Assembly (NCBI GenBank): GCA_963931925.1
Contig: OZ007581.1
Location: forward strand, 18,695,399-18,759,398
Source: Onchidella celtica
Lineage: Eukaryota; Mollusca; Gastropoda; Systellommatophora; Onchidiidae
Reading direction: 5' to 3'
DNA length: 64,000 bases
Part shown: positions 1-46,647 of the stretch, one piece after another
Position numbering within the stretch: the first letter of the stretch is position 1
Layout of the letters: each line of letters starts with the position of its first letter
Translations under genes and position numbers: made by a program
Notes under the pieces: generated by a model
Databases searched by the model: none
Told to the model about the DNA's origin: nothing
The model's input: only the letters and a program-made list of their open reading frames with translations

Positions 1-493
1 TAACATGCTCTCGTTTTGTTTCTACAAGGGTGGGTATGCATATGGCTCGCATAGAGGGTTTGTAGGAGTTAAGAAGTTCTATTGAACCCTCCTGTGGCGA
101 GACCTTGAACACCTTGTAGGCAGACCTGAGCTAAGCCTGTTCCAAGGCACTAAAGCCATACTACGAGATCACACGAGACTGTGGCTTTTGGATGTTTCGG
201 CCGCAAAAGCCGAAAGGTTCTAATTCCGCTGACGTGTTCACTAAACAAACTGCCCAAATCGGCGCAATGGTGTTAGTTCCAAGGCTGTAATTTCGACACA
301 AAGATGTATTTTTATAGTATCTCGCCCACTTTTAGCCCAAGACAAAATGGTGCCGTGGGCCTCCTTAAAGTCACCATTGGCCGTGTGCAAGTAAACAAGG
401 TTAGCAGTTTCCAGTATTCTCACGGTACATCTCTATGAGATAATATTAAATACACCCATTTGTCGTATCAACAGCCAGGGGGTTAAGAAAAGC
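1..493 (-). other. Downstream of the RFX4-like stop (probable 3' UTR)
   Basis: On the minus strand this follows the stop codon. No AATAAA or ATTAAA on the minus strand was found in these 493 bases, so the polyadenylation site probably lies outside the window. Confidence 0.4.
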
Positions 494-34449
<33,956 letters not shown>

Positions 34450-34628
34450 GTCATGAACTGAGCACACACTTTGGTAACGTCGGAAATACGTTCTGTATTT
34501 ATGGCACTGGACTGGTACTGTTCTGTATACAGATGTAGATAACCGAGTCGTTTGCTCACTTGTGTCCACAGTCGCTCTTAGTCCACTTTATGAATTACAT
34601 TAATTTATGGTCCACAGATGAAATGTTT

Positions 34629-34696
34629 TTCACAACTAACACTGCTATAATGTTAACTTTATTTTTATTCTCTCACTACTAATCGCCTTCACTTTG
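34629..34696 (+). repeat. 68-bp duplicated segment, copy 2
   Basis: Same as 33858-33925; the two copies bracket RFX4-like exon 1. Confidence 0.75.
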
Positions 34697-34785
34697 AACT
34701 TTCCTACAGCTCATCAGAATTGAAACTTCTGAATTGCAATGACGACAAAAAATAAACAAATATTAATATTTCTGTTGTATATAAC

Positions 34786-34845
34786 CTGAAGCATGTTGAT
34801 TTCGGGAATATAGAGTGGACGATATCCCCTCACATAAGCTGCATT
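34786..34845 (-). other. Candidate 60-bp exon upstream of RFX4-like exon 1
   Basis: Bounded by TTTCAG and CAG|GTTATA on the minus strand and open in one frame (AYVRGYRPLYIPEINMLQ). It could be a 5' leader exon, an alternative N-terminal exon joined in frame through a CCAG acceptor near 34525, or chance. No homology is recognised. Confidence 0.3.
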
Positions 34846-34924
34846 CTGAAACAAAAAACACCAATCGGGTCAGGAAAAAAAAATATTCAGTTTACATATC
34901 AGGTTTCACATCAGCCAGATTAAT

Positions 34925-35425
34925 CACACGGTCTCACCCATCATCAGATTTTTCTTCAAATTCGTAAGTCACTCCACTGGTTACCCATTAAGGAAAGGAC
35001 ATACTTCAAAATTTTGTGTTTTATTTTTAAATGTTTAAACGGGCTAGCCCCAGAATCTCTTTCAGAGCTAATCAGTAGACGCGAAACTTCTTGAGACACA
35101 CACATGCATAGTCAGTTTGTCGCTTAAAGGCTTTCTCTACTTGTGGGTCTAAATTGTAGGACAAAATCAGCATTGACACCAGCGAAAGCGAAAACATCAT
35201 CACATTTTAAAAATAGACTCAAAACTGAATTGCTTAGAACTGTTTTTATTGAAACTGAATGATCAAGTATTTGTTAATGTGTGTGAGTGGGAGCATGGCG
35301 AATTGATCTCATGTTAATCCTGTTTTTAATTTTAGTTCAGTGCCTAAGAGCACATTGTTAATATTAATATTATTATTATATTATTATTATTATTATTATT
35401 GTTATTTTGTGCACTTGAGCGCTAT
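34925..35425 (+). mobile_element. Decayed LINE 3' end
   Basis: Plus strand: degraded LINE C-terminal coding (HWLPIKERTYFKILCF, LNGLAPESLSELIS) with frameshifts, then a 3' UTR ending GAGCGCTATACAAG and a (TTA)n tract at 35365-35400. Confidence 0.75.
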
Positions 35426-36649
35426 ACAAGTTAATTATAACATTACCTACACATTCTGGAACAGTCAACTTCTTGGCTCCGTTGTTCATTTTGTCCCTCT
35501 TCTTAATGTGAAACCTGTTTTATCTTTGTTTTGTATGTTTTCCTGTTGTTTTTTTTTTTTTTCAGGTTTGTTGTTGTTTGTCTGATGAAGCAATCGCTTT
35601 TACCAGACAAAAAGTGTATCTTTTATATCAAAAACAAAAACAGAAAACGAGGCAATTTCATCGTAATTGATTCAGTGTCTCTTTGCTTAGTGAAGCCCAA
35701 AAAGGTACGAATAGTTGAGATTTGTTATCATTTAACTTCATTAATATTAAAATGCAAAGGGCATAATGTCTGCCCGGGATGTAAGTTTAAACATGATACT
35801 AATGTGTCAGACAAAGGCAGAGGTCGGAAGTGTTTTGTTAGTTAATTTATTTTGTTTTGTTATTAGTTTGGAATTTAGACTCTGTTCGATCAAAGGCATG
35901 ATCGATCAGTTATATAGTTTTAAAGTTCCTAATTCCCCCAATGTTATCATATACTGTGCTCACTTAATTCTCTGTGAAACACTGGTCATTATTATACTCT
36001 TAGCCAAGAATATTTCTTGAAACTTTAAAAACTTAACAATATATGTATTAAGTCATTTGAATTATTAATTTCATGTCGAACTCACAGCAGGACTTAGCAT
36101 AAACCGCAAACTCGCGACTCGATGGCGTGCAAAGTAAAAATTGTGTTATCCTTAGTGGTTAACATTTATTTACGTTTTTTTTAACTTGCACACTATAACA
36201 GTAATGCTCTTAAATCATCACCAATATGTCTTTTTTCTTCCGATAAATTGATTAAGTTGTATAAACAAGTCTAATTATCCCAGCCATATCTCTACTTTAC
36301 AGATGCGGAACAAAATTAAAATGTTTCCAACTTGGATAATTTAGAAAAGTTAAATAACTGTGTCAGTTCTAGTACTTTAGTGAGAGAAATAGTTTTAAAA
36401 AAAAAAAAGTTATGAAAACGATGACGTTCCAATTAGATATGTAGATATTTGTCAGTTAGTAAAGATCAAACGTACTTGTAGACTTTCAAAGAAAAAAAAA
36501 AACGGCTAAGAACTGCATCTAAACAAAAGAAAAAGAATGTTGAATGAATGCAAAAATAAATAAATAAGATCAAAAAGTACATAAATAAAATAATACAAAT
36601 AGCTAAAATGAATAATCAAATAATATACGTTTGCCAAAATACATGAACA

Positions 36650-36663
36650 AATAAATAAACAAA

Positions 36664-36726
<63 letters not shown>
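36650..36726 (+). repeat. (TAAA)n microsatellite
   Basis: About 19 TAAA/AAAC units. Confidence 0.97.
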
Positions 36727-37059
36727 ACGGTACGCATGTTTCAGTCGGAAATACAGCTTACAAAGCAATGCTGTAGATATGCTATCACATATAGGTAAAG
36801 CTACTAGTAAAAACATAAGTTCCCAAAACTATATAGCAACTCCAGCACGGACCAACACACATGAATCCAAACTGCCGTGTAATTTCAAATAATCGCCTAG
36901 ATCACACCCACTCTTTTCACAAATCAGCACTGGAACACATTCGTCACACACTTAAAATTTCTTTATTATTCTTTTTTTTTTTTTTTCACTCCCTCGTTTT
37001 CTACGTCAACAAAAGAAACCCCCAATATCATAACACGGCATTTCTCCGCTCAAGTCACA

Positions 37060-37460
37060 ATGGTAAAGTAACCGCTATGGATCTGCATGTGCTGGCCCCG
37101 CGCTGCTATCCCTTAAAGCGCCATTATAGTTGTGCGCTTTCCCTTTTCAAAGTTGTTGCAAACACCGACGGCGAGGAATAAAAAGCGCCTTTGATTTCCG
37201 TATTCAATTTGATGTCTTGTGAGAGAGAACGGGAACATAAAAAGGGGCTTGTTCCCCGCTAAGATTTAACGGTTTGACTCCTGAAGCCGTGAGAGCTCAA
37301 CCTCTGTCATTCCCCCTCAGGATGCCTGCCTCGTCCAATCAGGATGTCGTAGCTGAGCAACGGCCAATGAGCGTTGCTGTGACATCCTGCCATGGTGTGG
37401 TCAGGACCGTCACTGGTCTTTGATGACGCGGTTTGTTCTGTTTGGCAAGAATGCTTAATG
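37060..37460. promoter_or_regulatory. Candidate RFX4-like upstream control region
   Basis: This stretch is less AT-rich than its surroundings. It has CCAAT boxes at 37335-37339 and 37364-37368, an X-box-like site at 37349-37361 (GTAGCTGAGCAAC, one mismatch to GTNRCC-N-RGYAAC) and TATA-like A/T runs at about 37176 and 37238. It sits 2.9 kb upstream of the first coding exon. The assignment to the RFX4-like gene is by position only. Confidence 0.4.
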
Positions 37461-38002
37461 ATTAATCCTGTCTGGCCCACAGCTAAAAAATGCCCCCCCC
37501 CCCCCCACCCCAACCCCCCAGAAAAAATGTCACCAGAGGAAAAAAAAAAAGAAGGGAGAGAGAGAGGGGGGGAATATAAGAGAGGTGATTATCGACGTAA
37601 ATAATATTGTCTCTAAATCACCGTTCGGCGCGGACCACGGAGAAAGAATGATAAATGAAAATCACTGGGAAATAAATAGGTAATGAATAGATAAATACAT
37701 AAATAAACCAAAAATTTAATAAATGAATAGAAAGAAATGATAAATAAAACGGATAAATAAGTAAAAAAAAAAAGAAAAACAGTAAGAGATGACAATAGAA
37801 AAATGAAACCAACAGCGGGCATGGTGTAAAATTGAAACGAAGTTAGAGACCACGTAGGAGAATTTTTACATTGAGGGTAATTAATAATAACACAATCTTC
37901 AAAAGAATTCTTTGCAAGGTATCCAGAAAAATCGTTGTTTGGTTAATATTGATGCAGATATGCATAATTCAGTGTAGAAATAGAATGAGAATGCTATCGG
38001 TA

Positions 38003-38104
38003 CTAGAAGGGGTACCCGGCATTGTCCGGGAAACATAATAATTATGCTCCCACCCTTTTCTCTCTCGCTCTGTATTTGTCTCTCTCTCTCTCTCTCGCTC
38101 TGTC

Positions 38105-38135
<31 letters not shown>

Positions 38136-38300
38136 GCCCCCTCCCACTTTTCTTTCTCTCCCACCCCCCCCCCCTCTCTCTCTCTCTCTTTGCTTAATAA
38201 TCCATAGTCTTGCTTCAGATCTCTTGTGCACACTACGCGCCATGTTGAAAACGTATCCAATACAATCTCCTCATGCAGTAGGCTTACCAATGGGTGCATA
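38003..38300 (-). mobile_element. Helitron-like 3' end with long internal (GA)n
   Basis: On the minus strand: GAAGCAAGACTATGGATTAT, a long GA tract (38050-38190), hairpin CCCGGACAATGCCGGG, terminal CTAG at 38003. Same arrangement as the copies at 3105 and 56130. Confidence 0.65.
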
Positions 38301-38615
38301 GAAAGAGAACATTGTATTTTAAATTTCACAACCTTTAAAAAAAAAATGCCTGAAACTTGAATAAACGCAATAGATCTATACTAAAGGGAGTGGGTTAGAT
38401 CAGTTGTTGACACTTGAGATAATTAATCTTATTGTTCTAGAAACTATTCTTTGGGCTGTAGCGTCCGGCAAAGAAATACAGGAGAAAATGACGCAATGAT
38501 ATACATCCTTGAGAACAGTGGCTATTGTTTGTTCTTTTATTAATACTAAATGGCCAGCTGACTCGGGGAATACACAGGTGTCATTTTTGAACTTGAGTAG
38601 GCCTACTGCTTTCCA

Positions 38616-38740
38616 TTGTATAAACTGAGTGGCAGAACGAAATTTCCTGTCATATTTTTAAAGTCTACTGGAAGAAAGTGTGTCTTTTTTTTCTCCAGAT
38701 CCAAAATTTTTATGTCGGAACACTTTCTGTGGCTCCAAAT
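38616..38740 (+). repeat. Dispersed repeat copy (pair with 45880)
   Basis: CAGAACGAAATTTCCTGTCA and TCTACTGGAAGAAAGTG match the minus strand of 45880-45970. Confidence 0.5.
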
Positions 38741-38784
38741 CATCGTAAGTATTAAATATACAGCGAATATACATACCTTTTTTT

Positions 38785-38875
38785 GTGGATCTGAGTGCTA
38801 TGCACGTTAATTATTACATTACATTACATTACATTACATTATATTACATTACATTGCATTACATTACATTACGCG
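38785..38875 (+). repeat. LINE-like 3' tail with (ACATT)n
   Basis: GATCTGAGTGCTATGCACG resembles the LINE 3' end, followed by about eleven ACATT units (38816-38871). Confidence 0.5.
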
Positions 38876-39041
38876 GTCCGGACATCGCCTTTCACGACTT
38901 GCGAATAGTTGAATAGTTACACAGAATGCATAAGGTCGTTTCAGGAAAGTAATGTTTTTCTTTCTTTCTTTTAGTCCTTATAATTGTGTCAAGTCTTCAA
39001 AGAGTTGCGGGAAAATGTGGACACGTAGAATGGATATAATA

Positions 39042-39059
39042 AGGGAGAGAGAGAGAGAG

Positions 39060-39124
<65 letters not shown>
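39042..39124 (+). repeat. (GA)n microsatellite
   Basis: Pure GA run followed by GA-rich sequence to 39300. Confidence 0.97.
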
Positions 39125-39127
<3 letters not shown>

Positions 39128-39426
39128 TGAGAAAAATACAAGGAAATAGGGAGTGTGAGAGAGACACGGAAAGACAGAGAGAGTGAGAGAAACACATTTA
39201 CAGAGAAAGAGGGAATGAGAGAGAGACAGCGAAAGGGAGAGGGGGCGGGAAAGAGGTATAGACAGAGAGGTAGGGAGAGGGAGAAGGAGATAGACGGAGA
39301 GGTAGGGAGCGATAAAAAAACAATACTTTAAAATATTGTCTCCGAAGAAGAACAAAATATCCCCGCACTTTAATTGATTCAGAGATTGAAATGACGCAAT
39401 GCAACTGTGAAATAAGCCCGTTCATT

Positions 39427-39745
39427 TCATTGTTTTCTGGTTTCCGCTACCCACTTAACATTACCATAAACATGCACACCAAGGGAGGGCAAAACCTCAA
39501 CAAAACTATGAATAAAACCTCCAAAACGTCGGCCAATTTTTAACTCCCCTTGCGCACAAAAATGAGAGTTCATTGAGGGGAAAGAAAGGTCACAAAGGGC
39601 CGCAATATCGGGAGGAATTTCTTGGCGTTGTCTCCCCTGGCTTGCTGGAGATCGGAATGTGATAGGGGCTGATGGTGGTGAATTGTCAGCGGCCATTTTT
39701 TCCGGAAATGTGAACTTCAATATGGGGACGGCGTCCTATTGGTTT
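39427..39745 (-). promoter_or_regulatory. Promoter-like patch with a short ORF (unidentified)
   Basis: On the minus strand a CCAAT box (39740 area) and an ETS-like TTTCCGGAA precede an ATG at about 39697 in a good context (AAAAAATGGCC, also YY1-like). The ORF continues for 89 residues (MAADNSPPSAPITFRSP...) to a stop at 39427. I recognise no protein family. It could be a first exon of an unannotated gene or a relic. Confidence 0.35.
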
Positions 39746-41190
39746 TCCGTGCGTCATTCAAGATGCGATTAACCATTCATTCGCTCAGCCGTGCGGTCTT
39801 TTTTCCCTCAGTTTTCGTCCATTTCAAGATGCTCGTGTCCCTCACGATTGATATTTGATTGATAGGGGGGTGAAATTTTATTGATGAGTTGAGCACACTT
39901 TGTGGCATTTACACTGACAAAACAAGGTATGTCAACATTTCCGACCAGTCTGGTCTAAGAAGATAAAGAAAATCTGTAATGAATTTTTTTTATTATCATT
40001 ATAAAATAATTCACGGTCTTATGTATTTTAATAATGTTTACTTTGAAAAGAAACGTTCACATCCAAATACTGGATTGTCAAACTTGATGAAGTAAGTAAA
40101 TCTTATTTAATCAGTAGGAAAATTAACAGGCCAAGGACAAACACTGGATTTCTACTCACTCTTAATCTCTTAGTCTTGTTTCGATCAGCATTGTTTTCTC
40201 CCTCTCCCCATCTCTCTGTCCCCCATCTCAGTTTTTTCTGTCCGCCTTCCCCCCTATTTCATAAATTTTCAAACCGAACGTGTGGTCGAATACAGTTTTC
40301 CATGCGTTGGGCCTAAAGGAGGAAGCACAAAAAAAGGGAGGTTCACTATCTTGTATTTTAACGCCAGAACATTATTTTCTAAAGAATGCCTGAAGTTTGA
40401 ATCAACACAATAGTTCGATACAAAAGCTATTGTGTGAGATTGTTCTATTCCTAAAACAATTAATTATATAATTTAATGCAACTGTTTTTCAGGCTGGACA
40501 GTTCAGCAAAACAAAAAAAACAAAAAAAATGGCCCAATTTCATTACAGTGAAATACTCTCCCCCCCCCCCCCCCCGCCCTTTTTTAAATGAAAAGATTCA
40601 TAACAGTCTCAATTTAAAGTTACTTTGAAAGCAGCCAATTTTGCCGCAATGTGCAGGTTTTTATTTCCAAGTAAATAAACAAGCGTTATTTCCATGGCTA
40701 AAATTTACATTCATTCAATTCATAAAGAAAAAAAAAAAACGGACAACTATAATCTACACATTTATGTGGGCAGTTCCTATGGGGGTTAACATGAGAGGGG
40801 AGATGTTGTACAGAGATAGTATTTTGAACCATTATTTATATTTCTCTACAGTTAAGACCTACTGTGGTTTTGTGAAGAAAGTGGTTTCACGATTTTTACG
40901 ATAATTATTTATGGATATCAATATCACCATCACAATACTTATCAAAGCCACAACAAGTTTTCTGTTCTACTTCCCATTTTTTGGACGCCAAGGAAAGAAA
41001 AGAATCGAAGAAGAAGAAGAAAGAGAAGAGGATGCAGAAAACTTGAGAAAATTTAGCACGTACAAGCTTTTATCAGAGCAGTGAACAAAATGAAAGGAGT
41101 TATTTGATATTATAAACCTGATCTATGTAATCACCTTGGCAATAAATGTTTACTGGAACATATTACACAAGTTAATATTTTATATCTGTT

Positions 41191-41420
41191 GCCGACCACC
41201 TGACGCATTTAGTTGTCGTTTAATGTGATTTTATTCTTGTTCATTTCGACTCTGTAATAATTTTCCCCTTGTCTTGTTCATTTTGGATGTACTTTCTAGC
41301 CCTCCTGTCGGATGAGTTCTCATGCACTTTACTCATGAAGTAGCCGGCGATCATCTGACGCTTTCAGTTGTCATGTAATGGGCTTTTTTCCAGTTCATTT
41401 TGTTTTTGCACTTTCTCTTT
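41191..41420 (+). repeat. Diverged tandem duplication, period about 151 bp
   Basis: GCCGACCACCTGACGCATTT with TAGTTGTCGTTTAATG at 41191, and CCGGCGATCATCTGACGCTT with TCAGTTGTCATGTAATG at about 41342. Confidence 0.55.
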
Positions 41421-41997
41421 TCTCTTGTTATTTTCGTATTTTTCTATTTCTCTTGTAGTTGGAGATTTTATGCCTTTTACTTTTGAAGGAGCCAGGAGTA
41501 TATCCGCAAAGTCTTTGAACGAATTTGTATGCCAGCATAAATCATTTCCATCCAAACCTATACCTACTCCAGCCATTGCTTTCTCAATAATTTAAATGCT
41601 TAAAGAGAGAGAGAGAGGGCCAGAGCAAGAAAGACAGAGAAAGAAGAGAGAGAGAGAGAGAGGAGCAAAAGAGAAAGAGACAGACAGAAAGACAGACGGA
41701 GTCACAGAGAGACAGACATACAGAGCAAGGGGATGAATGTTAAAGCAGTGTTAGGTAATGAAGTGGGTCATTTAGTGCTAAAGTGCATGGCTAGGCACAC
41801 CTCAGTTCCACTAAATTTAATGGGACAGTACACGGCACATTATACATGAACATTGGTCAGTATTTTCTCTTTGGCTTTGTAATTAGTCTACTGTCGCTTC
41901 ACAGCAGTTTTGCAATATCAGACATGGGAGACAACTTAAGTCCAACATCTACATTAGCCCCTTTTATTTAGTTCGTGTTACTCCCCTTTATTTCTCT

Positions 41998-42306
<309 letters not shown>

Positions 42307-42788
42307 AAACATTCTTGCTGATTGTGAAAGGAAAACACTGAATTGCTTAAATATTTAAATAGAAGGATCTTCAGTTCTAGGTAGTTAAAAAACCTTCTAG
42401 CATGCCACTTTACTCAAAGTCACAAAGTTTGTCACTAATGGTGATTCTTTCTTTCTCTTTCTCTCTTTCGTTTGTTTGACAAATGGAAAGATGCACAATT
42501 ATTCCCACTATTGCAAGTATTGAAATGAAAATTGTGATATGGTTTACAGGGTTTTTATTCATGCGTATTCATGTATTACGTAAATGTTTTAAATTCAATA
42601 TTTCCCAATACATGTATTTCACTGTAAAAAGTATTTACAAAAGAATGTCTGGACTGTCTTAACGAAGAGCATAGTCAGGACAATAGTAACCAGTGCACAC
42701 TTGAAAAATCTTCATCTTAACAGAGAGAGAGAGAGAGAGAAGCAGGGAGGGAGAGAGAGAGAAAGAGAGAGAAAGAGGGAGGGGGGGG

Positions 42789-42823
<35 letters not shown>

Positions 42824-42947
42824 AAAGGGGTGGGGGGAGGGAAAGTGAGTTGCAGATGGAGAGAACAAGACTTTCTGAAAAGGGCCTTGAGCAAATTGTT
42901 TGGATTTGGAGCTATGTATATGATCTTCATTATCATTATTATTATTG

Positions 42948-43041
42948 TTAGTAGTAGTAGTAGTAGTAGTCGTAGTCGTAGTAGTCGTAGTCGTAGTAGT
43001 AGTAGTAGTAGTCGTAGTAGTAGTAGTAGTAGTAGTAGTAC
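42948..43041 (+). repeat. (TAG)n/(TCG)n repeat
   Basis: AGT units with periodic CGT variants. Confidence 0.95.
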
Positions 43042-43818
43042 GATTGTTATAGCATCATGCATTTCACAAACCTTCGAAGGTCTAAATTCTTTGTATACAT
43101 CTTCCCACAAATTGATTTCACACAGCCAAAAATCCCACCATCATTACTTGGCACTATAGATTTGGCAGTAAAATATATTATGCAAGATTCTATAGACGTG
43201 TATTGAAGTACGACTTTATCCAAAGATTTTCTTTCAGTCCCATTGTCTGCCACTGATAAAGCAGTACAGGTTTGGATTTAGGGCCTACGTAGAGAACATG
43301 GGGGAAAACAAGTGCACAAAACACCAGCAGTCTCGGAAAGGCAGTCGGTGGGGATAATAAAGGAAGAAAATAGACTAATTGAACCGCGATGAGAAAGCAC
43401 GTTGCTCAAGTTTCCCCTGATCTGTTACTGGAAGTTCCACCAGTCAAAAAAAAGAAAACTTGGAAAAATATTTTTTTGAGAATTTACAGTTCCATAAAAG
43501 TAGTCTCAGGTCAGATTAACACGGAACAAAATATATATTAAAGTTATTGCATATATCTTACTCAATATTGTTTTGAACTGGTATTCGTTTACTACTATTA
43601 TGACTCCTAACAGTGAGGAGAGAAATGGAGCGAGAGAGAGAAGGGGGAGGAGGGGGATTTTGTTTTCCATGAATCTGTAATGGTCATAAATTATTTGTGT
43701 GCATGACATTTTTTTGATATTTTAATTATTGGCTGCTTTATTTATACGATTAATTTGTGAATAAGGAAGAGGGGGGGGGGGGAGAGGGGAAGGAACATTA
43801 TTTTTACATTGTATTGTA

Positions 43819-43879
43819 GCGACCAATAAAATCTGGCCAACGCCGGAAGGCGACCAATAAATCTGGCCAACGCCGGAAG
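43819..43879. promoter_or_regulatory. Tandem CCAAT plus ETS-like module, two copies
   Basis: Two adjacent near-identical units (43819-43849 and 43850-43879) each contain GCGACCAATAAA, then CTGGCCAACGCCGGAAG. CCAAT is the NF-Y site core and CCGGAAG the ETS/GABP core. GC-richer leader-like sequence follows. No gene is assigned downstream. Confidence 0.4.
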
Positions 43880-44984
43880 AAAAGAAAGCGCGAACGGTTA
43901 GAACCAGAGAAGGAGAAAGTTCACGGCAGAGGACACGAAGGAATTGCGACTCAACAGTATAATATTCTCAGTTTTAAGTAATGAACGTTTCAAGAATGTT
44001 GTTCTTAATGCCATGAATGATTTTACAAGTTTTCTCCCATTTTCAACTGAGGAGCCTGGCAAAAATAGGCCATAAACTGAAAGCCACTGATGACTCGTAA
44101 ATGGTTGTCATAATTATTATGTAAGTACACTGAATCAGCTTTCTCATCATGTAAAGCATTTTTCCCAAGAAAACCTGCAAAAGAGTGATTTAAAATATTT
44201 TTTTTACTGATTTTCCTTTGATTTTATATGCCTTTGTAAAATCAAAATCATTAATACTTTTACCAAAAATGTGTACACATTTTTTTATACGCATTTGCAA
44301 AAGAAACGTTCGCTTCCCACGAAATGAGGTACATGTGTGTAGCATTATTAGGTCACACAGTTATTCAAATTCAAAGTTGGCATAAAAATAGAAATTTCCC
44401 AAAATATCGCGGGAGGAAACACCCTTTGTGGCCAGCGAACCACAGACAGGGATGTCGTGTTACGTTCACCATCACCACCGCCCCAAGCTGCTCTTTGCAT
44501 ATGACGAGTCCACGGGAAAAAGCGGCCCAGTCACAAATTTCATAATACAATGTAGTAGAAACCAAGATTTTGGGGAAAACCCAGCTAGTTGAATGTAGGT
44601 CAGCCATTAAATAGAGTGGTGAGTGGAGAAGGTGAGGCAAACAACTGGCTATGAGTAAAGCTCAGACTCCTCATATCAACTGATTAGTACGAAATGCAAT
44701 GTTTGTCTCACCTAACAGCAAGGTTAAGGTCACAGAATTTGGGAATTTTTGGTAAAAGTGGTGAAGCCTTTTCAGAGAAAACTTGAGTTTTTAATTAACA
44801 TTGACTGAGCTTTTTCTTTCATAGTCTATGTTAGTTTTAAATGACAGTTTTGGCGGACAAAGCCTATTTCTACCAATGATACTGAAGTAGGTTGTACAAT
44901 GGAATATTATATTGGGCTTAGGGCCAATAGCCCATCATTTCTACATTGTGACTTGGGCCGTTTTCCCGTGAAGTTGGCAGGCAG

Positions 44985-45112
44985 GAACAGCCATGGTGAG
45001 AAGCGGAGCGGAACGAATTGCCTTGGACAAGTATACAGAGGCAAAGAGTATTTTACGTCATTGTCGGCAAAAATAGCGGAGCAGAGTGGATGCTGCGGAC
45101 AAGAGCAGTAAG
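44985..45112 (+). repeat. Dispersed repeat, second copy
   Basis: GGAGCGGAACGAATTGCC, GGACAAGTATACAGAGGCAA, TTTTACGTCATTGTCGGCAA; matches 4940-5125 in the opposite strand. Confidence 0.6.
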
Positions 45113-45229
45113 ATAACGAAAAAAAAAACACCAAAGGTGCAACGTGGCCGTTATTGTGCTGGGCAGGTTTTAAATCCAAACTCAAAATCTGCATATCGTC
45201 AATCAGTCCGTCTCCTTTAACTCAGCTAC

Positions 45230-45531
<302 letters not shown>

Positions 45532-45669
45532 AACTATTTATATGCCTATCTGTCTGTCTGTCTATTGGTCTTTCTGTCTGCCTCTCTGTCTGCCGGCCCA
45601 TCTAAACTGTCCTTAGTAGTCTCCATCCGGGTCGTACCCACCTCACTCATTTGTCGAATGTACAGCCAG

Positions 45670-45975
45670 CTAACTATAGTTTGTTAGATTCCGCGTTCCA
45701 CCATACCCATCTATCCTGTTGGCGCCCATCCTTCACATCTGTTTCTTGGAAGATCCTCCGCCTTCCACGGACGAGGATGTTATTTATAAGGCCACGCTCA
45801 TTCGCAGACGTCTGCGGATAAGATCTGCGAATAAGCAGACTCCCAAGAATAAGCAGTTCCCATGGAAAGTTCTGTCCTTTCGAGCTCGAAAAAAGAAAGT
45901 CCCATTTTCTTCCAGTAGAATTAAAAAGTATGACAGGAAATTTCGTTCTGCGCCTCAGTTTACACACTGATGATC
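45670..45975 (-). repeat. Dispersed repeat copy (pair with 38616)
   Basis: Minus-strand CAGAACGAAATTTCCTGTCA and TCTACTGGAAGAAAATGGG; an 83-codon plus-strand ORF across it is probably incidental. Confidence 0.5.
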
Positions 45976-46647
45976 GGAACTCAACTTTAAAAATTATTCA
46001 TTATTAATTACGTACTATATTCTAAAAAATAGTTTGACGGTGCCACTGCCTCTGGAAGCAAAACCGATCGGTGTTGTGCCTTATGTCCTATGCAAATCCA
46101 TTGTACGAAGCGCTGGCTCTACCCGCCGAGAGTGGGCGGTGTCCGGGAACGGATGTAAACGGTATTTTTAGAGGCCCGAAGAAGGGAATGTCTGATCTTA
46201 TCAATCTAGTATATTTGCTTAAACCAACTAAGCGTCCCCTGCAATCCGGCGTCAATGCGTTCAAGCATGAACAAATTCATGTTGCATTAGTAATACAACT
46301 TCACTGTTTTTTTTTAAAAAGCTTAGCAGATACAATGAACTTTATTACATTATTGCTACATCATGTAGACAGTACAGGCGTGCCGCTCTCATAAGCTGTT
46401 AAAGTGAAGAGGCTGGAGCAGGTTTCTCAGTATCGTACTTGGATTACATGCATTCAAGAATTAATTCGAGGAGTTGTTGAGGGTGATAGCCTCCATCCGT
46501 ACCTCGTAAGTATCCCAAATGCTGTGTGTACCTACATTGTATTGTTTCTAAATAGACGCTTTACCACAAGAAATTTTGACGTTATGTTGGGTTCTTTTCG
46601 CAACAGACGGGAAGTCCGTTGTATGTATAATTTATTATGTTGTGAGC

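Noticed and set aside
35531-35845. 104-codon plus-strand frame with CPGCKFKH
   Set aside because: The cysteine motif is isolated, the frame starts in a poly-T tract and nothing matches a known zinc-binding family well enough.
45719-45970. 83-codon basic frame
   Set aside because: Its sequence recurs at 38616 in another context without the frame, so it is a repeat.
46071-46394. 107-codon plus-strand frame
   Set aside because: No family-like motif, AT-rich codon use and a neighbouring repeat; not supported as a gene.
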